The notes beneath the pieces are model-generated. The model saw only the letters and a program-made list of their open reading frames with translations, did not search any database and was not told the origin of the DNA. Shown piece by piece: positions 8,601-17,413 of a stretch of 64,000 nt of DNA (position 1 is the stretch's first letter; every line of letters begins with the position of its first letter). This DNA comes from Fodinicurvata sediminis DSM 21159 (lineage in GTDB: Bacteria > Pseudomonadota > Alphaproteobacteria > Kiloniellales > DSM-21159): contig NZ_ATVH01000020.1 in NCBI RefSeq assembly GCF_000420625.1, positions 62,001 through 126,000 of the forward strand, written 5' to 3'. The position numbers and the translations under genes are program-made.

Positions 8601-11078
8601 GACAGGGGTCTGCGGCTCAACGTCGATTTCGAGCGAACGCTCGACGGCGCGGCCACCGGCTTCGCGCATCTGCACATGCATCTCGGCCGTCAGAAGCCGG
8701 GTGGTGGAGGGCACGCTGTCGATGGAAACGTCGAAGACGGCCCGGCCCTCCGCGTCGGTCTCGGGCAATCCGGCGAGCGGCGTGCGCAGGGGCTCCACGC
8801 CCTCCTCGTCCGCGAGACCGAAAACATAACCGGGAAAGCGCGCCCACTCCCGTGTCGGCTTGACCGTCAATTCGCCTTCGAGGGCAAGGCCGGCCGCTGG
8901 GGCGCCGTAGAGATAACGGCCTTCGAGGGCGATCTCGGTCGAGCCGCCGACGGCGAGGCTATCGGTGGCGCTCGTCAGATCGAACTCCGTGCGGTCTGGC
9001 ACGAAGTCTTCCACCAGGAACATCTTTTCGGTGATCGGCGGCTGTTCGGGATCGGTGTGCACACGCAGGTTCCAGGTACCGTGCATGGCGTTATCCGGCA
9101 GCACCAGATCGACGGCGTGGCCGCCGAGGGCGGTGCCCTGAGAGACGATGCGCCTGTCCTCCACCCCGTCCGGGCGCTCGAAGATGAAGGTGAGCGGCAG
9201 ATCGTCCACTGCCTCGACGGCGCCGTCGCGTGCCAGTGCGGCCGCATGCACGATGTCGCCAGCACGGTAGATACCGCGTTCGGTCCAGGCATAGATGTCG
9301 AGGGGGCCGGGCGCCGGGCGGCCGGTCACGCCGCGGTCCGACAGGTCGAAGCCGGCACGCGTCATATCGAGAAACACGAAATCCTCATCGCCTTCGGCCA
9401 GAAGCGCGGCCGGCGCAAGCCCGGCATCACCGCGCGTAAGGCCCGGCGCGAAGCGGGCATGGCCGTCAGTGTCCGTCGTCGCCTCGCCTAGCACCGCGTT
9501 GTTGCGGGCAAGCAGCGTGAGCTTGAGGCCTTCCGTCGGTTTGGCCGTGGCGAGAGAGCGGGCGAAAACCGAAAGCCCGTCCGCGCCCGCAAAGGTCGAC
9601 AGACCGATGTCGGAGATCAGGAACCACTGGGTGGCACGGTTTTCCCAAACCTTGCTGTCTACGCTCTCGGGAAGGGCGGTCATCATATAGACGCCGGGCT
9701 CTCGCTCCGGCAGGGCTTCATCTATGGGTATGCTGGTGGTGACGTTTTCGTTCAGCTCGGACTCGATGTCGATGGTGCCCTGCCAGACCGGCGCGCCCAT
9801 GGTGCCGGCGACCTCCTCGATTTCGTAGCTGTTGAGCTGCTGCAGGAACTTTGACTCGGAAAGCAGCTGCGTCAGCGCGCGGTCGCCCACGCGATAGAGT
9901 GAAAGCTGTGCGCTGTCGGCATTGACCGAGACGAGAGGGATGCCGTGCCGGGCCGTCGACGGCAGCACGAAGTTGTCGCCGGTAAAGCGCAATGCCGGGG
10001 CGCGGTCGCGAATATAAACCTCGAGGGGCACGGGCTCGGCAATCACCTCGCCGATCTCCGAGGGCAGGCCCTGGCGGATGGTGATGCGGTACTGCTCGCC
10101 ATGCTGCAGGCCGGTTACGCAAAGCTGCTTTTCGTCCTGGTTGACGGCGGGGGCGCGCGCAGAGTCCACCGTCACATACTGTTCGTAATCGACGTCGCTT
10201 CTTTCCAGGGTCTCGGAGAACTGCACGCACACGCGTGGCGTGGCACTGTCGGAATCCACCGAGTGGTCGACGACGCGGAAGCCCTTGCGGCGCTTGAGAC
10301 TCGCGTAGTGCGCCTGCACCTGAGGCGAGGAATGCAGGGCAAGGCTTGCCTCATAGGCGCTGAGGGCGGGGCGGAAGAGGCTGCGCTTCTCCAGTGCGGC
10401 GGCAAGGGCGGCGAGCGCATCGGCCCGCCCGCGCGCGCTGCGGGACAGGCGATAGGCGGCTACGCCCGCCCCCGTGGCGGCGCGCTCCAGGGTGCCTGCA
10501 GTCTGCTCGTCCGTCGGCTCTGCCGCCGTGGCCGCACGGGCCAGGCCAGTCCAGACGGTCGCATTCTCCGGTTCGATCGCGATCGCGGCAATGTAGTCGC
10601 GCATGGAGCCTTGCGCGTCGCCCTCGTCGAGCGCCTGCGCGGCTGCCCGGGTGAGCGCCACGAAGCCGGAATTGTCTGCACTGGCCTCGCGCAGCAAGGT
10701 GTCGCGATAGCGCTCGGCTTCCTGCAGCACATGAGCAGGCAGGAAACGCAGCGCGGGCGGTGCTCCGATATCCGCTTCGGCGCTGGCCGTCACCACTTTG
10801 CCGGCAATCGCGCCGTCGAAGGGGTTCAGGCTGCCGAAATCCGATTTCAGGAAGCACCAGCGGGGGGCCGTATTGTAGGTGAAGGCCCGGCATTGCGGAT
10901 CGTTGAGGCAGACTCGCTTGCATCCATCCAGCGAGACGTCCTGCTCCGTCCGCAGATCGAAGCCGAAATAATCGGCGTTCTCCGTCGTAACGATGCGCCG
11001 CGAGTCCTGCGCCGAGGCGGTGGCTACCAGGGCAAAAAGTACGACAAGGATAAAGGAAAACCTGCCGAACCAGCCCAT
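5622..11078 (-). CDS. Alpha-2-macroglobulin family protein with N-terminal PAN-like domain and thioester motif
   Basis: 1818 residues from an ATG at 11078 that is preceded by GGAGGG. A longer in-frame ATG at 11129 lacks this site. Residues 1-24 are a signal peptide ending ATASAQ, with no lipobox cysteine. A short cysteine-rich PAN/apple-like domain follows (DGCKRVCLNDPQCRAFTY), then a helical TPR-like stretch, macroglobulin domains, and the reactive thioester motif YGCAEQ with Cys1373 and Gln1376. Bacterial A2Ms (YfhM type) trap proteases in the periplasm and are thought to guard the cell wall together with PBP1C, whose gene follows by 2 nt. E. coli YfhM is a lipoprotein; this one appears soluble or differently retained. 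Confidence 0.92.
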   Translation of the reverse strand: MGWFGRFSFILVVLFALVATASAQDSRRIVTTENADYFGFDLRTEQDVSLDGCKRVCLNDPQCRAFTYNTAPRWCFLKSDFGSLNPFDGAIAGKVVTASAEADIGAPPALRFLPAHVLQEAERYRDTLLREASADNSGFVALTRAAAQALDEGDAQGSMRDYIAAIAIEPENATVWTGLARAATAAEPTDEQTAGTLERAATGAGVAAYRLSRSARGRADALAALAAALEKRSLFRPALSAYEASLALHSSPQVQAHYASLKRRKGFRVVDHSVDSDSATPRVCVQFSETLERSDVDYEQYVTVDSARAPAVNQDEKQLCVTGLQHGEQYRITIRQGLPSEIGEVIAEPVPLEVYIRDRAPALRFTGDNFVLPSTARHGIPLVSVNADSAQLSLYRVGDRALTQLLSESKFLQQLNSYEIEEVAGTMGAPVWQGTIDIESELNENVTTSIPIDEALPEREPGVYMMTALPESVDSKVWENRATQWFLISDIGLSTFAGADGLSVFARSLATAKPTEGLKLTLLARNNAVLGEATTDTDGHARFAPGLTRGDAGLAPAALLAEGDEDFVFLDMTRAGFDLSDRGVTGRPAPGPLDIYAWTERGIYRAGDIVHAAALARDGAVEAVDDLPLTFIFERPDGVEDRRIVSQGTALGGHAVDLVLPDNAMHGTWNLRVHTDPEQPPITEKMFLVEDFVPDRTEFDLTSATDSLAVGGSTEIALEGRYLYGAPAAGLALEGELTVKPTREWARFPGYVFGLADEEGVEPLRTPLAGLPETDAEGRAVFDVSIDSVPSTTRLLTAEMHVQMREAGGRAVERSLEIDVEPQTPVIGLKPEFSGGQVEEGGTANFRVLAADPSGERIAMPELEWSLYKVERHYQWYRNGSAWDYEPITTTSLVREGTLDATADSEPQVSASVDWGRYRLEVQHSEPGGPISSVEFEAGWYVEASSTETPDGLEVALDRARYEPGDTAQLKISPRFAGEALITLGSESLQHSMRVSVPAEGTTVDIPVTKDLGAGTYVTATLFRPGETTENRLPMRAIGVRWLEVDPGERALDVALDPPETTRPNERLTVPVSLGDHAAGEEAYVTLAAVDVGILNLTRYDPPDPTDWYFGQRMLGLEIRDIFGRLIDGSLGATGRLRMGGDTGGMTARGSPPSEELVSFFSGIVRLDEEGKAEIGFDMPQFNGTLRVMAVAWSKDAVGAASKDVIVRDPLVVTTSQPAFLAPGDETRMLIEIANTDGPAGTYALAVSANGPATIDTSAAPTSLDLVAGGKTSLSLPLVAQEAGTASLDVSLVHESGPKVEKSVSLPVRPGVTPVTTRQTVTLAADGGHLRVDSGLLADRYIEDASVTVNVSPAGAFDIPALLMSLDRYPYGCAEQITSRALPLLYVNELSKIAGLEQEPDTRDRIEQALTQLLSYQSSSGSFGLWGPGRGDLWLDSYITDFLTRAREQGFAVPEQAMTQALQNLKNDLAYETDVESNGDKIAYALYVLARNRMASVGDLRYYAGARLDEFASPLARAQLAAALALYGDTPRAESTFRSAFRQAQSAKSDMARSDYGSRLRDAAAMLALAAESRPQPQMVPQLVDFVSDLSHRTRHMSTQDEAWMLLASRALSEASGDIALTVDGSPHEGSFARRLSGGEITADPFVITNAGTEPQEVALTTVAAPRQPLPAGGEGFTIERSYYRLDGTKANVSEALQNERYVVVLDITEANTWPSRLLVSDLLPAGFEIDNPRLVDSAKLENFAWLAETDAAHTEFRADRFIAAFERSGDDRNYRLAYVVRAVTPGVYMHPAATVEDMYRPQLSARTATGILEISSD

Positions 11079-11271
11079 TGCATCCCTCCAGGAGCTACTA
11101 CCATACCTATGGCATTCACCCAGTTTCATGAAGGCCTGTCAACTCTGCGCTCGCTGCCGGGGATATATCCCTTGCCCAGGAGCACGTCTGCTTCGGCCAT
11201 CAGAATGCACTGCCTTTATCGTCGATCATCGCAGAGTCCTGCCCCGTGCCCGGCGCCGAGGATCCTTTCCG
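11079..11271 (-). other. A2M upstream region with possible hipA-start remnant
   Basis: No intact gene. On the minus strand an ATG at 11200 opens a short frame beginning MAEADVLLGKGYIPG that ends within about 25 codons. The first eight residues resemble the start of HipA-type kinases, and the frame lies just downstream of the decayed XRE antitoxin. This resemblance is short and weak. The promoter of the A2M-pbpC operon should also lie here, but no confident -35/-10 pair was picked. Confidence 0.25.
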
Positions 11272-11480
11272 TCAGGGCTTGGTGCTCCACTCAGGTAGCC
11301 TCGTTCTGTCGAGCGTCAGCGCGGTGTCGTCACGTTCAGGATCGAGCAGTTCGGCCAGGCGGTCCAGTTTCCCTAGTGCCAGCAGGGTCATGGCGAGAGA
11401 CTTGTCGGTCATACCGATGCGTTCGCAGAAATCAGCCACCGAAAGGCGGTGCCTGATTGAACGGGATAAAACGTTGATTT
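11272..11480 (-). pseudogene. Decayed XRE-family (HipB-like) antitoxin fragment
   Basis: On the minus strand a frame open from about 11480 to a TGA at 11274-11272 encodes RHRLSVADFCERIGM, then LALGKLDRLAELLDPERDD. The second part closely follows the C-terminal helix and tail of XRE antitoxins paired with HipA kinases (typically ALGLLDRLAELADPERDE). The first part matches the start of their HTH. The recognition helix and turn between them (about 20 residues) are missing, and there is no proper start codon after the in-frame TAA upstream. I read this as a gene remnant with an internal deletion. The assignment rests on recalled family pattern only. Confidence 0.45.
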
Positions 11481-11568
11481 AAAGACGATGGATTTTCAGT
11501 ATTTTCGAGAGATCGTGTCATCGAGGCGGAAACACTGACTTGATTCTGTTGTAACGGAAGCCGAGAGG

Positions 11569-12459
11569 CTATGTGGTATTGGTGCCATCAGCCTCCGCAC
11601 TTTCCCGGTTCATTGACCTTTCAAACTTATCCTGTCGGGCTTCAATGTCCTCAAGCGCAAGATCCCGTTCTATGCGCCACCGGCTCATTATCGCCTCGTT
11701 GGCCAGAATTACAGCAATAATCATGAAATTTGCTGTGTAAGGCCAAACCTTGATGCCGAATACAGGCTGGGCGGTCGCTGCCAGAAAAGCGGCCAGCGTG
11801 CCAAACATCATGAGGCTGACCCGTTCGATTTGTGGTTTCCACACCCAATATTCCAAGGCAATGGTACGCCGCTCCTTGATGAAGGGACCCAGCAAGTCAG
11901 ATTCATGCGGATTGAATTCGGGCTTCAGGAAATGGCGCACAAGGTTTTTTCGCAGGATATTGTTGCCCATCGCGTCCTGCATGTTCAAAACCAGCATGAT
12001 CAAGCAGAAGAGAGGTAGGTAATCCATCGTCAATGCCAGGCCGAAGAATGCGATTGTCAGCCCGATGGACAACAATGGAATCATCCGAGCGCCAATCGTC
12101 TTTTCCCAGTCATGCGGAGGGTTGATTCGGGAGTACAGGCTGACCAGGATTTGCATCTCCGACTTTACCGCAAGTCGGTAAAGGAAGAACCATACCATGA
12201 TGAACAGGGCGAATAGGATGTCGGCCCACCGCTGTTCCAGGAAAATCGGTAAGGCGTCCCAGAAAGTCCGGTCCAACACACGCCCGGCATTTACCCCCGA
12301 TTCGCCAAAGTAGTATTTGACATCGAGTTTCCAATTGAAGATGAGACCAAAAAATCCCAGAGCGATTAGGTTTTCGGAAAAGCCCATGTAGAATCTGAGG
12401 TTGTCCTCGACGGAGGTTCTTTTGGACCGGACGAAAAATTTCCGCACTATATTTATCAT
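11569..12459 (-). CDS. Membrane protein of unknown function
   Basis: 296 residues; I do not recognise the family. About five or six hydrophobic segments are visible: LIALGFFGLIF near 31-41, ILFALFIMVWFFLY near 80-94, two between 123 and 160 (LLSIGLTIAFFGLALTMDYL), one near 217 and one near 237-255. The N-terminus is basic (MINIVRKFFVRSKR), and the C-terminal 45 residues are charged and probably a cytoplasmic helix. Codon usage is visibly less GC-biased than the neighbours. It stands alone beside a decayed antitoxin remnant, which suggests an acquired islet. Confidence 0.7.
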   Translation of the reverse strand: MINIVRKFFVRSKRTSVEDNLRFYMGFSENLIALGFFGLIFNWKLDVKYYFGESGVNAGRVLDRTFWDALPIFLEQRWADILFALFIMVWFFLYRLAVKSEMQILVSLYSRINPPHDWEKTIGARMIPLLSIGLTIAFFGLALTMDYLPLFCLIMLVLNMQDAMGNNILRKNLVRHFLKPEFNPHESDLLGPFIKERRTIALEYWVWKPQIERVSLMMFGTLAAFLAATAQPVFGIKVWPYTANFMIIAVILANEAIMSRWRIERDLALEDIEARQDKFERSMNRESAEADGTNTT

Positions 12460-12791
12460 GGCGCGCGTCCGGGTGTTTTCTCTTTGCCGCCAGCAAACTG
12501 GAAAACGGCTTCGAACAGATACGGTTGGATCAAAGCCAAGAGGTGACTGCCTTTGAACTATTCGAAGATTTTTTCTTCCTGATTTTATTTTGAATTGTAA
12601 AGGACTGTCTTGTCTACAAGACAGGGTCGTCCATTCCGAGGTATAGCCAACTCTCGAAGGGGCGAAACTGGCCGGCGCCGCGTTGGAGACCTTCGCGTTC
12701 TCCTTATAGGGGTCGGCATCGATGTGGATGCCAAAGGAACGCCCCTACCGGCCCGTCAAGCAAGCCTGGAGCGCGTAGGCGAACCGCAGAG
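12460..12791. other. AT-richer intergenic region, no gene seen
   Basis: No credible coding sequence. One small hairpin, CTGTCTTG-TCTA-CAAGACAG at 12605-12624, is the only clear structure. It lacks a U-tract on either strand, so I do not call it a terminator. The promoter of the unknown membrane protein should be in the 12460-12600 part. Confidence 0.5.
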
Positions 12792-13838
12792 TCAATGCTC
12801 GGCCTTGTCGCCACGACTGCCCTGCTGAAGCTCCTCGGGAACGTTGTAGTGCCCCTCGACGAAGGAGAGGTCGAGGAAGACCGAGGGGTCAGCTTCAGGG
12901 TCCACAAGACCTTCCTCCTTGTACCATTCCACCTGGCGGTAGATCGAAGCCACGTCCAGGCGTCCCTGCGGGTCGATATAGCTCGCGCCCTCCCGTATCA
13001 CGTTCGGTGGGGCCTCGATGTAGTTCCGCAGCAGTGCCGTCAGGTCCTTTTCTTTCTGGGATGGGGCACCTTCCCCACTGTCGTGGAAGGCTTCCGCGTA
13101 ATCCTGGGCGGCGCGCTGGTAGGCCCTGAGGAAACGCTGCAGGGTATCGCGTTCCTGTTCGGCCATGTGGCGCGAGGTAAAGATTCCGCCCAGCTGGTAG
13201 GGGGTCTCATCGCTGACCCAGCCGAGGATCCGGGCACTGCCTTCATTCTCCAGCCGGCGGGCCTGGGCGAAGGGCAGGATGGTGGCATCCGTGTCATTGC
13301 GGCGGATGGCCTCGACCATGCGCGAGACCCGCTCGAGCTGGACCAGTTCGATTTCGTCGATATCGAAGCCCTTCTCCTCGGCCAGCAGGCCTGCCATCAG
13401 GTGAAAGCTCGAGCCGATCTGGGTGATACCCAAGCTGTGGCCGGGCAGTTCCTCGGGACGACGAAGGCCTTGCTGCCAGGCGATCGTGGAAGCGACATAT
13501 GCCAGGAACCTGTAGCCCGGCTCCTCCCGGCTCTGGGCCGCAATCACCCTAAGTGTATCCTTGGCGGCCAGGTTGTAGAAACCGGCGGTAAAGGCGGTCG
13601 CACCGATTTCGGCCTGCCGGTTCGCAACGGCTATGGCAATCGGCTGTGCGGCATCGAAGAACTGGAAGGTGACCTCGAGATTTTCCTCTGCGTAATAGCC
13701 GAGCTCCTTGGCCAAAAAGAGCGGGGCGCTGGAAGGAAATGGGATGGCCGCGATATTCAGTTCGTCGCTCTTGGCCTGAGTGTGCAACGGCGCCAAGCAC
13801 AGGCAGAGCCACAGCATCAAGGCGCAGCACCATCTCAT
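12792..13838 (-). CDS. NMT1/SsuA-like periplasmic substrate-binding protein (orphan)
   Basis: 348 residues. A signal peptide (MRWCCALMLWLCLCLAPLHTQA) is followed by ELNIAAIPFPSSAPLFLAKELGYY, the typical opening of NMT1/THI5-like or nitrate/sulfonate/taurine-type binding proteins, and by HSLGITQIGSSFHLMAGLL in the second lobe. These proteins usually deliver a small organic ligand to an ABC importer. No permease or ATPase gene is adjacent. The gene instead overlaps the end of the yihY-like gene by 4 bp (ATGA), so the two are probably co-translated. The ligand is unknown. Confidence 0.8.
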   Translation of the reverse strand: MRWCCALMLWLCLCLAPLHTQAKSDELNIAAIPFPSSAPLFLAKELGYYAEENLEVTFQFFDAAQPIAIAVANRQAEIGATAFTAGFYNLAAKDTLRVIAAQSREEPGYRFLAYVASTIAWQQGLRRPEELPGHSLGITQIGSSFHLMAGLLAEEKGFDIDEIELVQLERVSRMVEAIRRNDTDATILPFAQARRLENEGSARILGWVSDETPYQLGGIFTSRHMAEQERDTLQRFLRAYQRAAQDYAEAFHDSGEGAPSQKEKDLTALLRNYIEAPPNVIREGASYIDPQGRLDVASIYRQVEWYKEEGLVDPEADPSVFLDLSFVEGHYNVPEELQQGSRGDKAEH

Positions 13839-15250
13839 TCGGAGGAACTCCCGATAATTGCCGTTCGCTTGCCGGATCCCGGGGCGGGCAGTGTTGTAGC
13901 CTGTGTTTCCCGTGACCTGGATTCTTCTTTCTTTTCAGTATCCTGCCCGTTCGCTAGCAAGCTGTCCAGGGTTTGTGACAAGGGGCCTTCAAGTTCTGCC
14001 TGCAGACCAGCCAGAGCATCCTGTACCAGGCCAGGCCAATCCTCGCGATTGCGCGGGGCCAGGTCCAGGCTTTCGGCAAGCTCGCTCAAGGTTACCGTTG
14101 ACAGGTCGCGCCCCAGGATTTGTGTATCGTTTGCGGTGCCCACCACTAGGCCGGCTTCACGCAAACGCTCGACGACCTCTCCGGCTTCGGTGGGCGTTGC
14201 CGGCAGGCCGGCAACCAGCATGCGTTGTTTCAGGGGCCGGCCGCGGCGATGGGCATTGCGCAGGCGTTCCATCAGGGCCAGGGCCAGCACCAGACGGTTG
14301 ATGGGTGCTTCATCGAGATGTCCGTGCCGGATGACCGCGCGCCATTCCGGGAGCGCGGCGGCCAGCTGGGCACCCAACAGGATGACTGCCCAGGCCAGGT
14401 ACATCCAGATGAGGAAGATGGGCAGAGCCGAGAGCGCCCCATAGACCGCCTGATAGGACGGCACCTGACCCACATAGAGCCCGAAGCCGTATTTGAGGAC
14501 CTCCAGCAGAACGGCCGCCAACAGACCGCCGGCCAGGCCGGCGGTCAGACTGACCGGTCGGTTCGGTACCAGGATGTAGAAACTGGCACAGCCAAGCGTG
14601 GCGAGCAGGATGGCGAAAAAGCGCGAAAGCGGTATCGAAACCGCTTCCAGGGTCCCGGAACTGTGGACCGTGGCAAAGGCGTAGCTGGTGATCGACAGCG
14701 AGGCGCCCAGCAGGATCGGGCCCAGGGTCAAGAGCGCCCAGTAGACGAGAAGGCGAAGCACAAGAGGGCGTTCCTGACGGACTCGCCAGATAATGTTGAT
14801 TGCGCTGTTGATGTTGGAGAGCAGCAGCAGGGCCGTAACCCCCAGGCCGATGATGCCTGGAGCGGTCAGCTTCGCGGCATTCCTGAGAAAGGAATCGAGA
14901 TGTTCGTTGGCACGTGCTGCCTGGTCCGGGGGTATGGCCTGGAAGAGCATTTCACGCAAACTTTCGCGGGCCGCGTCAAAGGCCGGGAAGGCGGCCAGCA
15001 ATCCCAGGGCAATGGCCAGCAACGGGACAAGCGCCAAAAGGGAAGAGTAGCTGAGTCCTGCGGCCATCTGCAGGCAGCGGTCCTGCCCATAGCGGCGCAA
15101 GAGATAGCGCAGGAAGAAATAGATCTGGCGCAGGGAAATCAGCCTGAACCGTGTCCACAGTCGCATGAGTCGAGTGGGTTGGCGTGGCTTGTCTGTCACA
15201 CCGTCTCGGGCGCCTTTGCCTGCAGGTTCCAAATCATTTTTTCCCATCAT
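13835..15250 (-). CDS. YihY/virulence factor BrkB family inner membrane protein
   Basis: About 471 residues from the ATG at 15250. An ATG three bases on, and a longer in-frame start at 15367, are alternatives; the long one would overlap the fabI promoter region. The core begins RYGQDRCLQMAAGLSYSSLL, followed by six membrane segments and the family signature region YQAVYGALSALPIFLIWMYL. Residues after about 300 form a helical cytoplasmic domain like a winged helix. The family was once misnamed RNase BN; no RNase residues apply, and transport or envelope integrity roles are suspected. It ends overlapping the binding-protein start. Confidence 0.85.
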   Translation of the reverse strand: MMGKNDLEPAGKGARDGVTDKPRQPTRLMRLWTRFRLISLRQIYFFLRYLLRRYGQDRCLQMAAGLSYSSLLALVPLLAIALGLLAAFPAFDAARESLREMLFQAIPPDQAARANEHLDSFLRNAAKLTAPGIIGLGVTALLLLSNINSAINIIWRVRQERPLVLRLLVYWALLTLGPILLGASLSITSYAFATVHSSGTLEAVSIPLSRFFAILLATLGCASFYILVPNRPVSLTAGLAGGLLAAVLLEVLKYGFGLYVGQVPSYQAVYGALSALPIFLIWMYLAWAVILLGAQLAAALPEWRAVIRHGHLDEAPINRLVLALALMERLRNAHRRGRPLKQRMLVAGLPATPTEAGEVVERLREAGLVVGTANDTQILGRDLSTVTLSELAESLDLAPRNREDWPGLVQDALAGLQAELEGPLSQTLDSLLANGQDTEKKEESRSRETQATTLPAPGSGKRTAIIGSSSE

Positions 15251-15350
15251 GGAACAAGAGACTAGCACGAATGCCTCGCCCGACCATCCGACATGGCGCA
15301 CGCGGTGAACGGGGCCATGCGGAAACTGCTTCACAGGGCGGTGGACGGCT

Positions 15351-15378
15351 TTGACGTGCCGGATCATTGGTGTAGGAT
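15351..15378 (+). promoter_or_regulatory. Candidate promoter of fabI
   Basis: A TTGACG -35 element at 15351-15356 and a TAGGAT -10 element at 15373-15378 are separated by 16 bp. This is about 75 bp before the fabI start and diverges from the yihY-like gene. Confidence 0.4.
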
Positions 15379-15453
15379 GCGCGCCAGAATCCCGAGGTTA
15401 CAGTCGCGGCCGCCAATCACGCCGGGGTCGTCGACGGCAGAGCGAGATCAAGC

Positions 15454-16293
15454 ATGAACAACACGACGACGCTGATGTCCGGCAAACGCGGTCTGATCAT
15501 GGGTGTGGCCAATGATCGCTCGATTGCCTGGGGGATCGCCCAGGCATTGGCGGCTCAGGGCGCCGAGCTAGCCTTTACCTATCAGGGCGATGCGCTGGAG
15601 AAACGCGTACGCCCCCTGGCCGAATCCCTTGGCAGTTCGCTGGTGATGTCCTGCGATGTCAGTGACGATGCTTCCATCAATGCGACTTTCGATGAACTGC
15701 GCGAGAGTTGGGACAGCCTGGATTTCGTGGTGCATGCCATTGCCTGGGCGGATCGGGACGAGCTCAAGGGCCTCTATCTCAACACCAAGCGCGACAGCTT
15801 CGTGCGCTGCATGGACATTTCCTGCTATTCCTTCACGGCGGTGGCGCAGCGGGCCGTGCCCATGATGCGCGAGGGCGGCAGCCTGCTGACATTGAGCTAT
15901 TACGGTGCCGAGCGTGTCATGCCGCATTACAATGTCATGGGGGTCGCCAAGGCGGCGCTGGAAGCCTCTGTGCGCTACATGTCCGCCGACCTCGGTGGAG
16001 ACAATATCCGTGTCAATGCGATCTCGGCCGGTCCGATTCGCACCCTGGCCGCCTCTGGTATCGGGGATTTCCGCTATATCCTGAAGTGGAACGAGTACAA
16101 TTCGCCCCTGCGCCGCAACGTGACCCTGGACCAGGTTGGCAGTTCCGCGCTTTACCTGCTCTCGGACCTTGCCTCGGGTGTGACCGGTGAGGTGCATCAC
16201 GTTGACTCCGGCTATCACACCGTCGGCATGATGGCTGTCGATGCGGCGCCGCAGCTGCGCGAGCTGCTTGAAGGCTTCAAGAACGAGGCCTGA
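15454..16293 (+). CDS. fabI: Enoyl-[acyl-carrier-protein] reductase (NADH), FabI type
   Basis: 279 residues, a short-chain dehydrogenase fold of FabI type. The cofactor loop is [13 protein letters not shown], and the catalytic pair Y159-x6-K166 is in [15 protein letters not shown]. FabI reduces the trans-2-enoyl-ACP double bond, the last step of each fatty-acid elongation round. The substrate-loop region around [17 protein letters not shown] is also present, so this is not a generic SDR. It is followed after 34 bp by aroC on the same strand, a common alphaproteobacterial neighbour. Confidence 0.96.
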   Translation: MNNTTTLMSGKRGLIMGVANDRSIAWGIAQALAAQGAELAFTYQGDALEKRVRPLAESLGSSLVMSCDVSDDASINATFDELRESWDSLDFVVHAIAWADRDELKGLYLNTKRDSFVRCMDISCYSFTAVAQRAVPMMREGGSLLTLSYYGAERVMPHYNVMGVAKAALEASVRYMSADLGGDNIRVNAISAGPIRTLAASGIGDFRYILKWNEYNSPLRRNVTLDQVGSSALYLLSDLASGVTGEVHHVDSGYHTVGMMAVDAAPQLRELLEGFKNEA

Positions 16294-16327
16294 TGAAACC
16301 GCGCCACGCGCCGGGAAGGTAAATGCC

Positions 16328-17413
16328 ATGCCAGGGAACAGCTTTGGCCAAGCCTTTCGTTTCACGACCTGGGGAGAAAGCCACGGGCCGGCCATCGGCT
16401 GCGTGATCGATGGCGTGCCGCCACGCATCCCCCTTTCTGAAGCCGATATACAGCCCTTCCTGGACCGGCGCCGTCCCGGACAGTCTCGCTATACCACCCA
16501 GCGCAAGGAGAGCGATGAAGTCCGGATCGTGTCCGGTGTATTCGAGGGCGAGACCACAGGCACGCCGCTTACTCTGGTGATCGAGAACCAGGACCAGCGT
16601 TCCAAGGACTACGGCGATATCAAGGACAAGTTCCGCCCGGGCCATGCCGACTATACCTATTGGCAGAAGTACGGCATTCGCGACTACCGCGGCGGCGGAC
16701 GCTCCAGCGCGCGCGAGACGGCCATGCGAGTGGCGGCCGGCGCCGTGGCGCGGCGTGTGCTGGCGCAGGTCCTGGGTGCGGAGCAGACTTCCATTCGGGG
16801 CGCCCTTGTGCAGATGGGTGCCGACAGCGTGGATCGCCTGCGCTGGGACTGGGCCGAGGTGGACCGCAACGCCTTTTTCGGACCCGACGCAGCCATGGCC
16901 GAGATCTGGGCCGCGCGCTTGGACGAGGCGCGCAAGAACGGGTCTTCGCTGGGCGCGGTGGTCGAGGTCGTGGCTCAGGGCCTGCCGGCCGGTCTGGGCG
17001 AGCCGGTCTATGACAAGCTGGATGCCGATCTGGCCAAGGCCATGATGTCGATCAATGCTGTCAAGGGTGTCGAGATCGGCGAAGGCTTTGCGGCCGCTGC
17101 CCTGAACGGCGAGGAGAATGCCGACGAACTGCGCATGGAGGGCGACGAGGTTACCTTCCTCTCCAACAAGGCTGGCGGTGTGCTGGGCGGACTGTCCACC
17201 GGCCAGGATCTGGTCGTGCGTTTTGCCGTGAAGCCTACCTCCTCGATCCTTTCACCGCGGCGAACCGTGGACCGTTTCGGACAGGAAACGGAGATCGTCA
17301 CCAAGGGCCGGCATGACCCCTGCGTGGGCATACGGGCCGTGCCGGTGGGCGAGGCCATGATGGCCCTGGTTCTGGCCGATCACCTGCTGCGCCATCGAGG
17401 GCAGGTTGGCTGA
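16328..17413 (+). CDS. aroC: Chorismate synthase
   Basis: 361 residues from the ATG at 16328, which follows a GGAAGG site. An upstream in-frame start would overlap fabI. The opening [20 protein letters not shown], the [20 protein letters not shown] segment and the [17 protein letters not shown] motif are diagnostic. The enzyme eliminates phosphate from 5-enolpyruvylshikimate 3-phosphate to give chorismate, using reduced FMN. The end of the gene overlaps the next frame by 8 bp. Confidence 0.97.
   Translation: MPGNSFGQAFRFTTWGESHGPAIGCVIDGVPPRIPLSEADIQPFLDRRRPGQSRYTTQRKESDEVRIVSGVFEGETTGTPLTLVIENQDQRSKDYGDIKDKFRPGHADYTYWQKYGIRDYRGGGRSSARETAMRVAAGAVARRVLAQVLGAEQTSIRGALVQMGADSVDRLRWDWAEVDRNAFFGPDAAMAEIWAARLDEARKNGSSLGAVVEVVAQGLPAGLGEPVYDKLDADLAKAMMSINAVKGVEIGEGFAAAALNGEENADELRMEGDEVTFLSNKAGGVLGGLSTGQDLVVRFAVKPTSSILSPRRTVDRFGQETEIVTKGRHDPCVGIRAVPVGEAMMALVLADHLLRHRGQVG

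Noticed and set aside
12605-12624. Hairpin CTGTCTTG-TCTA-CAAGACAG as a terminator
   Set aside because: No U-run follows on either strand and it is 170 bp from the nearest stop codon.
12795-14444. Long plus-strand frame opposite the binding protein and yihY
   Set aside because: The opposing genes have signal peptide, membrane segments and family motifs; this frame has none.
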